Source of the DNA: Chloroflexota bacterium
GTDB taxonomy: Bacteria; Chloroflexota; UBA6077; FW602-bin22; JAMCYS01
Reading direction: 5' to 3'
Length of the DNA stretch: 64,000 nucleotides
Assembly (NCBI GenBank): GCA_023473795.1
Contig: JAMCYS010000127.1
Location: 1-64,000 of the forward strand
Position numbers and translations under genes: made by a program. Positions 21,730 through 29,809 of the stretch are shown piece after piece (position 1 is the first letter of the stretch; each line of letters starts with the position of its first letter). Under the pieces are notes generated by a model. It worked only from the letters and a program-made list of their open reading frames with translations, was not told where the DNA came from and searched no databases.

Positions 21730-22815
21730 CTAGCCGGCCAGCTTGTGGCCAGAGCGCAGCCAGCCTAGGTCATCGCGCCGCTGGGCATCCTCTCGTTCAA
21801 GGATGCGGGTGTAGGTGCGCAGATACGCTTGCGCCATCGCCCGGGCGCTGAAGCGCCGCTCCACGTAGGCGCGAATCGCCGTCGCATCCAGCCTGTCCGC
21901 ACGCTTGACCATCTCGGCCATTTCAGCCGTGTCGTTCACCAAGTAGCCGGACAACCCGTCGGCGATTATCTCCGGGGCCGCGCCCTGGCGAAAGGCGATG
22001 GCCGGCGTGCCGCACGCCATCGCCTCGACCAAGACGAGTCCGAACGGCTCGTTCCAGCGGATGGGGAAGAGCACGCAGCAGGCCCCGCGGAACAGCTCTC
22101 TCTTCAACATCGCGTCGGCCTCGCCTACGTACTGCACCAGGCGGCCGTCGATCAGCGGCGCCACTTCCGACCAGAAATACTCGTGGTCCTTGTCGTCTAC
22201 CTTGCCGGCCATTACCAGCTTCTTGCCCAGACGCTTCGCCACTTCGATGGCTTCAACCGGCCCCTTCTCTGGCGACATCCGGCTGAGAAACAGCATGAAG
22301 TCCTCTTTGGCGGCCTGGAATGGGAACGAATCCACGTCGATACCGTGATAGACGACCCCGGCAAAGCCAGGATACCGCTCCATGCCGGCGCGCGCCGCTT
22401 CGCTGGGGGTATTGAAGTGTCCGGTGTACTTGTCCCAAACGGCGCTCCCGTCCGGGGTAACAAGGTTGTGGACGGTAGTCAGCATGGGGGTAGGCGATAG
22501 CGGCTGCATGGCCATTGCCATTTCACCCGTGTGGTTGTGGACGATATCGAAGTCGGCCGCCGACTGCAATGCTGCGGCGACGTGCACGTAGTTGTACGGG
22601 GCTGGGTCTCTCACCCCTTCGGCCGTGCGCAGGCTGCGTTCGTAGCTGGCGAGCAGGTGCGCCTTGGTCTGTGAATCGCCGGACGCGGCCAGCGTCACCT
22701 GGTGGCCTAGTCTGACCAGTTCCTCAGTGAGGACGCTGACTACATACTCTATGCCACCGTAGGCGGGTGGCGGTACCCTCTCCCAGAGCGGGGCAACCTG
22801 CAAGATCTTCATCAT
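21730..22815 (-). CDS. Glycosyltransferase family 4-like protein
   Basis: PPPAYGGIEYVVSVLTEELVRLGH, FPIRWNEPFGLVLVEAMACGTPAIAFRQGAAPEII. Confidence 0.88.
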   Translation of the reverse strand: MMKILQVAPLWERVPPPAYGGIEYVVSVLTEELVRLGHQVTLAASGDSQTKAHLLASYERSLRTAEGVRDPAPYNYVHVAAALQSAADFDIVHNHTGEMAMAMQPLSPTPMLTTVHNLVTPDGSAVWDKYTGHFNTPSEAARAGMERYPGFAGVVYHGIDVDSFPFQAAKEDFMLFLSRMSPEKGPVEAIEVAKRLGKKLVMAGKVDDKDHEYFWSEVAPLIDGRLVQYVGEADAMLKRELFRGACCVLFPIRWNEPFGLVLVEAMACGTPAIAFRQGAAPEIIADGLSGYLVNDTAEMAEMVKRADRLDATAIRAYVERRFSARAMAQAYLRTYTRILEREDAQRRDDLGWLRSGHKLAG

Positions 22816-22907
22816 CCCACCCCCTTCACCTTGCCTTGGCCCGGTCAAGCGTTCGCTGGCCCGGCTTTGCCTGGGCAGTGGTGAAGCATCCCTGTCTCAG
22901 AAGCGAT

Positions 22908-24053
22908 CTAGGACGACTCAGTCTTCGTCGGGGCCACTATCGGTCGTCGTAGCACGTCGCGCACGCCTTTGCGCGTGAGCATGCCCACAAGCCGGCCGCC
23001 GTCGACAACCGGCAGCGCCTCGATCTTGCGATTGTCCAGGTTTTCCACCAGCTCTCCCAGTGGTTCCTCTGGCGCGACCGTTTCCAGCGCGCCGGGTTGG
23101 CTCATGGCGCGGGCAGCCGGGGTGACCGCCCAATCCATCTCGGGGATGGCGCTGAGGCTCGAGCGGGTAAGAACGCCGACAAGGCTATTGTCATCCGTCA
23201 CAACCGGCACTGCCGCCAGATGATAAGGCTGCAGGATGCGGTCGAACGCGTCGCGCAAAGTTAGCGACGGTGCTATCGTGGGGTACTCCCGACTCATCGC
23301 CTGGCCCACGGCCACGCCTTTCAGCCGCTCGCGTACCGCGGCCTGGCGGTAGCTGCTGGAGGCGGTGCTGTGCAGAAACCAGCCGACGGCGATCAGCCAG
23401 ACGGCGCTGGCAATGGCGCCCTGCACCAAGAAATACACCCCTCCCAGAACGAGGGTGTAGGCAAACAGCCTGCCGACCCAGGCGGCGACCCGTGTGGCCA
23501 GCCAGCCGTTGCCGGAGACACCCCATACCACAGCCCGTAGAACGCGACCGCCGTCCATCGGATAGCCCGGGACGAGGTTGAACAGCGCTAGTAGCACGTT
23601 CATTTCGGCCAACCAGAGCGCTATACTGCCGGTGGAGGAGAAAGTCGCCCCCGCGTTCCTGGTCGCCACCCAGAACGCGCCGAACAATAAGCCAAGCGCT
23701 AAGCTTGACAGGGGTCCGGCGACGGCGATCCAGAACTCCTCTCGCGCTCTCTCCGCTTCCCGGGAGATCGAGGCCATGCCGCCCAGTATGAAGAGTGTGA
23801 TGCCTTCCACTTCGTAGCCAAGCCGTTTGGCCACGGCGGCGTGACTGAGTTCGTGAGCGAGCACCGAGAGGAAGAACAATACACTGGCGGTGCTGCCGGC
23901 GGCCCACTGCGGCCCGGCCGCAAGGGTGTGGCTGCGCAAGGGAAAGTAGAACGTCGCCAGGGACCAGGTGACTGCCGCGAAAATCAGGAACCAAGAGAAG
24001 TGGATTTGAATATCAATGCCGGACAAACGGACGACCTTGACGCTGCCTCGCAT
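22908..24053 (-). CDS. Site-2 protease (M50)-like membrane protease with C-terminal CBS domains
   Basis: AHELSHAAVAKRLG; PGYPMDGGRVLRA; two CBS-like repeats at C-terminus. Confidence 0.9.
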   Translation of the reverse strand: MRGSVKVVRLSGIDIQIHFSWFLIFAAVTWSLATFYFPLRSHTLAAGPQWAAGSTASVLFFLSVLAHELSHAAVAKRLGYEVEGITLFILGGMASISREAERAREEFWIAVAGPLSSLALGLLFGAFWVATRNAGATFSSTGSIALWLAEMNVLLALFNLVPGYPMDGGRVLRAVVWGVSGNGWLATRVAAWVGRLFAYTLVLGGVYFLVQGAIASAVWLIAVGWFLHSTASSSYRQAAVRERLKGVAVGQAMSREYPTIAPSLTLRDAFDRILQPYHLAAVPVVTDDNSLVGVLTRSSLSAIPEMDWAVTPAARAMSQPGALETVAPEEPLGELVENLDNRKIEALPVVDGGRLVGMLTRKGVRDVLRRPIVAPTKTESS

Positions 24054-24134
24054 ATTCTCTCCTGCCAGCCATCAGGCAGTTAGCTTACTTGATTGCCTGT
24101 GCAGATAGTTCGCAGGATATATGCCAGTGACAGA

Positions 24135-24171
24135 CAAAGAGGGCCGGGACGTTGCGTCCCGGCCCTCTTTG
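24135..24171 (-). terminator. Palindromic terminator between minus-strand genes
   Basis: CAAAGAGGGCCGGGAC-GTTGC-GTCCCGGCCCTCTTTG. Confidence 0.8.
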
Positions 24172-24194
24172 AGGGCAGTGTGAAGGAAGCGCAG

Positions 24195-25355
24195 CTAGTT
24201 GTGAATGAAGTTTACGAACGGTACCTGGCGCTTGTCGTAACTGGAGCAGTCCTTGTCAGTGTACACGGTGACGCGATCGCTAGTCACCGTCGTACCGTTA
24301 TCGTCGTACACTTCCACCGTCCAGCTGTAGTCCATGAAGTTGTTCTCGCCGGATTGCAGCATCACGACGAAGACCCCAACCGGGTCGGGCCGCCACTCGC
24401 CGCCGGTAGGCCGCGAAATGATGGTGTAGCCGTCGCGACCAACCACCTTGACCCGCACCCCGTTCTTGCCGGAGCCATCCGGATTTAGGATCTTGCCTTC
24501 GATCCACTGGTTGCCGCAGTTGTTCTCATAGCGGACGCTGCCAGACTGGCTGTAGGTTACGGCCGGCCTGGGCGTCGCCGTGGGGGTCGGCGTTGAGGGC
24601 GGAGTCATGCCTGGCGGGTACTCGGGTGAAACGACGTCCGAGGCGAACATCCCGGCCTGCACCGAGACGTCGCCGCCGTTGGCAATGGTTACCTGGCCGG
24701 CGGCGGCCCAGGGCATGGCAACCTTCCATTGCTGGATCACGGCCCGCTGCAGGCGGATGGCGTAGTGGTTGCCGTTATCCACCACGGCCGACGTTGGCAG
24801 GCCAAAGAGCCGCATTGGGTCCGCTACGGAGAAGTAGACGGACTTGATGGCCGGGTTGGTGTCCAGCAACCCTTGCCGGGCCGCAACGACCTGGTTCCAG
24901 TTCTTGCCGGCGTCGAAAGTGCCCGCGTCCAGCGGCTTGGGCGTGGACTTGGAATTCGACAGCCAGTCATCCTTGCCTGACAAGGACATCTGGTCGAAGA
25001 CGTTGATGAAATCTACGCGCTGCTCGATAGGCTTCCACTGGAAGACGGCCTTCTGGAAGACCTGGGTCGTGAATCCGTCCCACATGAAGCGCCGGCTCAT
25101 CGGGTAGCCCACAATCTGGGTACCGCCCTGCCTCTGGAACTCGTCCCAGAAGGGCGCCCCATCGTTGTTGGTTACCGCGTAGCCGGCCGGACTGCTACCA
25201 GCGGGTTGGCCGTTGGTTTGGGTGAAAAAATGACCGTTGGCTATGGCATAGTCCCGCGCCGCCGTCTGCGCCTGGCCGAGCATCGGCGTGGCGCCCAGGA
25301 GCAGTGCGACAAGGACCACGACCACTACCGGTGAAAACTTGCGCAACTCTACCAT
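24195..25355 (-). CDS. Secreted protein: N-terminal repeat domain, Pro/Thr linker, C-terminal beta-rich domain
   Basis: Signal peptide MVELRKFSPVVVVVLVALLLGATPMLGQAQ; TPPSTPTPTATPRP linker; start placed at internal Met. Confidence 0.7.
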   Translation of the reverse strand: MVELRKFSPVVVVVLVALLLGATPMLGQAQTAARDYAIANGHFFTQTNGQPAGSSPAGYAVTNNDGAPFWDEFQRQGGTQIVGYPMSRRFMWDGFTTQVFQKAVFQWKPIEQRVDFINVFDQMSLSGKDDWLSNSKSTPKPLDAGTFDAGKNWNQVVAARQGLLDTNPAIKSVYFSVADPMRLFGLPTSAVVDNGNHYAIRLQRAVIQQWKVAMPWAAAGQVTIANGGDVSVQAGMFASDVVSPEYPPGMTPPSTPTPTATPRPAVTYSQSGSVRYENNCGNQWIEGKILNPDGSGKNGVRVKVVGRDGYTIISRPTGGEWRPDPVGVFVVMLQSGENNFMDYSWTVEVYDDNGTTVTSDRVTVYTDKDCSSYDKRQVPFVNFIHN

Positions 25356-25571
25356 CCCCTCCCTCGCAATAATCAGGCGCGCCGGTCCCGTACGGCCGAT
25401 CGCCTGCCCCACCTAACGGCGCCATTCTAGCACGGTCGACGCCGTGTCTCAATACAAGACCGTGAGTAGGAGGCAGTCAGTTGGCAGAACGAGTATCGCC
25501 TCGCCCGTCTGACTAGACGGGCGAGGCGATGTATGGTTACCTGCCGGTAATCTGCGTTCTGGGCCCAGATC

Positions 25572-26456
25572 CTAACGCGCCAGCGGGTGCGCTCGCTCCC
25601 ACTCTCGACGCAATCGTTCCGGGTTGATCTGGGTGTAGACTTGGGTTGAAGAGATACTCGCGTGGCCCATAATCTCCTGAACCGCCCTTAGCTCGGCGCC
25701 GCTGGAGATGAGGTGCGCGGCGAAGGAATGGCGAAGAACGTGAGGAGTGATGGACGATTCTATCTGGGCGCGCTTGGCGTAGCCTTTGATGATCAGCCAG
25801 AATCCCTGGCGCGTCAGTCGCTCACCCCGGTGATTGAGAAAGAGCGCGCCCTGGTCGGGCCGGCGCAGCAACTGCGGGCGGGCTTCCTGGGCGTACCGTT
25901 CCACCGCTGCCATTCGGTCGTAGCTCACAGGGATAATGCGTTCACGACCGCCACGTCCCGAGCAGCGAACGTTGCCCGGCTGCAGGTTGATATCGTCTAC
26001 GTCGAGGGAGACCAGTTCAGTCACCCGCATACCGGTGGCATACAGCAGTTCGAGCATGGCCCGGTCTCGGAGAGATTCCGGTCCGCTGGCCTCTTCCGTG
26101 GCGGCCAGTAACCTGTCGACTTCGCTAACCGAGATAGCGTGGGGCAAAGCGCGGCCTATCTTGGGAGAATCGAGGTCCTCCGTCGGGTCTTCTCGCAGCT
26201 CTCCTTTGGCCAAGAGGTAATGAAAGTACGAGCGGATGGCAGCTATCTTGCGGGCGACCGTGGTGGCCGCATAGCGCTTGTCCTTCAGGTCCAGAACGAA
26301 AGACAGGACCGTTTCCCGATCCACGGTGTCGCCTACCTGGCGCTCCGCGAACTCGGAGAACTGGGCCAGATCGTTGTGATAGGCGGCGATGGTGTTCTTG
26401 GAGAAACTCTTCTCCGTCGCCAGGAAACCGAGGAAGCCCTCTATGTCCAGCTGCAT
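25572..26456 (-). CDS. Tyrosine recombinase XerC/XerD family
   Basis: SAM-like N-terminal domain; catalytic R-H-R-Y: LYATGMRVTELVSL, HVLRHSFAAHLI, MGHASISSTQVYTQI. Confidence 0.92.
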   Translation of the reverse strand: MQLDIEGFLGFLATEKSFSKNTIAAYHNDLAQFSEFAERQVGDTVDRETVLSFVLDLKDKRYAATTVARKIAAIRSYFHYLLAKGELREDPTEDLDSPKIGRALPHAISVSEVDRLLAATEEASGPESLRDRAMLELLYATGMRVTELVSLDVDDINLQPGNVRCSGRGGRERIIPVSYDRMAAVERYAQEARPQLLRRPDQGALFLNHRGERLTRQGFWLIIKGYAKRAQIESSITPHVLRHSFAAHLISSGAELRAVQEIMGHASISSTQVYTQINPERLRREWERAHPLAR

Positions 26457-26699
26457 CAGCCTCTCCTTTCCGCACTGCCACCGGGCGGTCCCGGTCCCAC
26501 GGCGCGGCCCCAAGAGTAGCAATCCACGGCCAGGTTACCTCGGGGCCAGCGGGTCGAGCCTATTCTACACTCACCTAGCCGGAAAATCTAGTGCTTTGAG
26601 GGCCAATCTACATAATACCGTTCAGAGCCGAATCTGAGCGTTTGACTGGGTCCTGGTGCAGGCGGTAGGATATGCCCACAAGCTGCCGGGGGAGGGCCT

Positions 26700-28871
26700 G
26701 TGCCGACACGCGGAACAAGGTGGGTGGGTGCCACTCTGGCGTCGATACTCATTATCGCGACCCTGTTGCCCATGGTGGCCAACGGCCAGACTGCACCGGT
26801 TGAGGAGACGAGCGTCGCCGATCTCCTCCTGCCACCGAACTTCCGCTTCGGGCTCAGCCGAGCGAGCTTCGGCGCCGATGTGCAGCCCGGCTATCAGCAG
26901 GGGCTGAGCGCGCAGGCCGGTGCCTCCTGGAACCGCTGGCCACTATACTGGTATCTTGTCGAGAATGGCAAGGGTCTAGACTACTCCGCCTACGACCGCG
27001 CGGTCGCGGAAGACGCGATCAGGGGCACCAACCTCGACTTGGTACTGATGGGAACGCCGAAGGATTTCGCTCCAACCGGCAAACCGAAGCCCACGCCTGC
27101 GCCGCCCTCGCCAACGCCCGCGTCGCCCACGCTGACCGCCAGTGCGGCGATCCCTACTCCAGTGGCAGGCCAGACACCAGCGGCAGGGCCCAGCGAACCC
27201 GCCCAAGCCGCCGAGCCTCCCCCCTACTCACAGGCAGCGACGCCACCCAACCTGGACCAGCCGGTCTTTGCCGACGGCAGCGACAACCTGGCCCCGGGCA
27301 AGCAGATTAACCCCGACAACTACTGGGCTCGCTTTGTCAATAGCACGGTGCAGCGCTACCGGCCCGGGGGGGGCCTGAGCGCCGAAGGTCTGCTGCCCAA
27401 GGGCGTGGGCGTGCGCTACTGGGAGATCTGGAACGAGCCAGACGTGACCTTCTATTGGTCGGCCCGGGGACCCAACACGGAAGTGCGGGACTACTTCAGG
27501 TTACTCAAGGTGGCCTACTTGGCTGCCAAAGCGGCCGATCCGGAAGCTGTGCTAATCATAGGTGGTCTTAGTTACTGGGGCCGCGAAAGCTGGTTGGAGG
27601 ACCTGCTCAACGCCATTGCCGCCGATCCGGCCAGTGGTGCTCGCAACCAGTATTTCGACGTCATCGCCTGGCATGTGTACAGTCGGCCGCTGGACCTGTA
27701 CATCAGGGCCTCATGGACTCGCAAACTGCTGGCGGATCGCCATCTGGCCAACAAACAAGTCTGGATCAACGAGACCAACATCCCGGTCTGGGGGGACTCA
27801 ACCCCTGCCATGGTTGACCCAGGTAGCCACCGTGGCTCGCCTGAAGAACAGGCATCCTTCACACTGCAGGCTTACGCTTATGCCTTCGCCGGTGGCGCGG
27901 ACAAGGTGTTTACTTTCATGCTCTATGACGACTGTTGGCAGTGGGGCGAGCACTACGGGCTGGTCCGCAATCCTCCCGGCCCGTACAAGATCGATGATTG
28001 TGCGGCGGACGGGCGGCCGCGTCCCGGCTACGCCGCCTACAAGGTGGCCGCGGCCTACTTGCGCGACATCAAATCGAGCCGGCTGTTCACGGCGGGGCCG
28101 GATGGCAAGGCCAACGTGGCTACGTTTGAGGTTGATGGCGGTCTGCGAGTCATCGTGGCCTGGAACAAGTCGTCCAGCGCCTTCAGTGTCGACTTACCGC
28201 TGACCAGGCCAGCGCTACTGGTTGACCAAAGCGGCGCCACCCTGCTGGTGCGGCCCAACAACAAGGGCGCCTACACGCTCAACCTGCCTCCGGCGACGGA
28301 CAACGATGCCCCCTCCGGGGAACCGCCGAACTTCATCGTCGGCGGCAGAACCTACGTCCTGGTGGAACTGGCGGACGCGCCGGCGAGCGGGCAGTTGATC
28401 AACGGCGGCTTCGAAATGCAGCCCCGCTTCGCCGCCTGGATCACCGAGGGTTCGCCGCCGATGCTCGCTCCCTTGTCGCGGACCGGCCGCTACGCCGCCA
28501 GCCTCAAGGTGAGCCCGCCGGTTGGTGGAATCTCGCAGATGCGACAGAGCATCATCGTCCCCGCGGACGGCAAGCCGTTACTGACCTTCTCCTATGCCAT
28601 CTTCACGGCACAGTCCAGGGGCTTGGCAGAGCAGCGCCAGTCCACGTTCAAGGTCACGGCGCGGGCGCCCGGCGAGCCGGAAAAGGCGTTGCTGATGGAG
28701 ACGTTGGGCACGGACTGGGTGACGCGGCGGCTGGATCTCAGATCTTACGCCGGCAAGGTGCTAACGATCACATTCACAGTCGCCGGCCAGGAGGAGGCGT
28801 TCACGGCCTTTGTCGACAATGTGAGCCTATCCACTTACCAGATCTACCTACCACTAGTGCCTAAAAAGTAG
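26700..28871 (+). CDS. Secreted glycoside-hydrolase-like TIM-barrel protein with C-terminal carbohydrate-binding-like region
   Basis: Signal-like N-terminus; VRYWEIWNEPD and KQVWINETNIP catalytic-type motifs; Pro/Thr insert; ends IYLPLVPKK. Confidence 0.75.
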   Translation: MPTRGTRWVGATLASILIIATLLPMVANGQTAPVEETSVADLLLPPNFRFGLSRASFGADVQPGYQQGLSAQAGASWNRWPLYWYLVENGKGLDYSAYDRAVAEDAIRGTNLDLVLMGTPKDFAPTGKPKPTPAPPSPTPASPTLTASAAIPTPVAGQTPAAGPSEPAQAAEPPPYSQAATPPNLDQPVFADGSDNLAPGKQINPDNYWARFVNSTVQRYRPGGGLSAEGLLPKGVGVRYWEIWNEPDVTFYWSARGPNTEVRDYFRLLKVAYLAAKAADPEAVLIIGGLSYWGRESWLEDLLNAIAADPASGARNQYFDVIAWHVYSRPLDLYIRASWTRKLLADRHLANKQVWINETNIPVWGDSTPAMVDPGSHRGSPEEQASFTLQAYAYAFAGGADKVFTFMLYDDCWQWGEHYGLVRNPPGPYKIDDCAADGRPRPGYAAYKVAAAYLRDIKSSRLFTAGPDGKANVATFEVDGGLRVIVAWNKSSSAFSVDLPLTRPALLVDQSGATLLVRPNNKGAYTLNLPPATDNDAPSGEPPNFIVGGRTYVLVELADAPASGQLINGGFEMQPRFAAWITEGSPPMLAPLSRTGRYAASLKVSPPVGGISQMRQSIIVPADGKPLLTFSYAIFTAQSRGLAEQRQSTFKVTARAPGEPEKALLMETLGTDWVTRRLDLRSYAGKVLTITFTVAGQEEAFTAFVDNVSLSTYQIYLPLVPKK

Positions 28872-28902
28872 GCAAGACCGTGGTGAGCGAGCGAGGCAAA
28901 GT

Positions 28903-29445
28903 CTAGGAAAAGAAGGAGAAGATCGCCGGCACGCCGCTGGGGAACCAGAGGCTTAGGGAGTGTTGCAGAACGGGCGCGCACAGAGCCACCAGCGGCAACA
29001 CATTGGAGCCCTTGGTCGCGCCGGCAAGCGCGGTGCGTAGGGGATCCGAGTCGGGCCAAGGAACGGCGAGCAGGAAACCGAGGATAATGGTTGCCATGCA
29101 GGCCACGCCCAACCCGGTTAGCAGGCCGACGGCAGCGCCCGCGCTGTTGTCCATGATGCCCAAGCTCAACACGCGCATCGTTGGATACACTCGCCGGATG
29201 ACCCAGCCAAGGAACAGACTGGCCCAGAGGAACACGAGCAGGAAACCAACGGCCGCCCGGGGCGTGGCGTCAGCGCTGAAGAACCAGCTAAGCCATCTGC
29301 CCACGAGCAGATGATACTGCGCCGCCAGCACCAGCGAAAGATAGACGGCGCCGAGGTTGACAGCCTGGCGGAGGAAGCCCTGCGTGTAGCCCACGCAGGT
29401 GAATGTGGCGACAACGGTCACAAGTACTAGGTCTAAGGCGTTCAC
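28903..29445 (-). CDS. CvpA family membrane protein
   Basis: Four TM segments, MNALDLVLVTVVATFTCVGYTQGFLRQAVNLGAVYLSLVLAAQ. Confidence 0.8.
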   Translation of the reverse strand: MNALDLVLVTVVATFTCVGYTQGFLRQAVNLGAVYLSLVLAAQYHLLVGRWLSWFFSADATPRAAVGFLLVFLWASLFLGWVIRRVYPTMRVLSLGIMDNSAGAAVGLLTGLGVACMATIILGFLLAVPWPDSDPLRTALAGATKGSNVLPLVALCAPVLQHSLSLWFPSGVPAIFSFFS

Positions 29446-29484
29446 GCTTAGTAGCTCCTTGGAGACGAAGGGGCCCCGGGTGGA

Positions 29485-29583
29485 CTAGCCCCGGTTGAGC
29501 AGAACTCCTAGCAGCAGCAGACAGACGAAGAGCACCGTTGCCAGCACCCCAGCCAGATCCCAACGCGCGGCGACTCTACGCAT
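29485..29583 (-). CDS. Small single-TM protein, 32 aa (not in supplied ORF track)
   Basis: Hand translation MRRVAARWDLAGVLATVLFVCLLLLGVLLNRG*; GGAGG before ATG; 39 bp upstream of cvpA-like start. Confidence 0.5.
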   Translation of the reverse strand: MRRVAARWDLAGVLATVLFVCLLLLGVLLNRG

Positions 29584-29809
29584 CGCAACCTCCGCAGCTA
29601 ACGGCGACTGAAGTCTTACTCCCAAGACAGACGTTAGCACGCCGCCAGGCCCCAATCAATAGCGAGTGTTTCCTATTGGGCCATCACGCCTTCGGGTGGC
29701 GACGGTGAAGGCCTGGTGACTGGCGCGGGGAAAGGAGTTTGGCTGTGGGGATGACCGCCGCGACGGTTGAGGGGATTCTGCGCCCAGGGCTGCACTCAGC
29801 TATTGGCCG

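Noticed and set aside
25572-26456. Integrase of a mobile element
   Set aside because: Looks like housekeeping XerC/XerD; no att-like repeats, phage genes or tRNA junction adjacent
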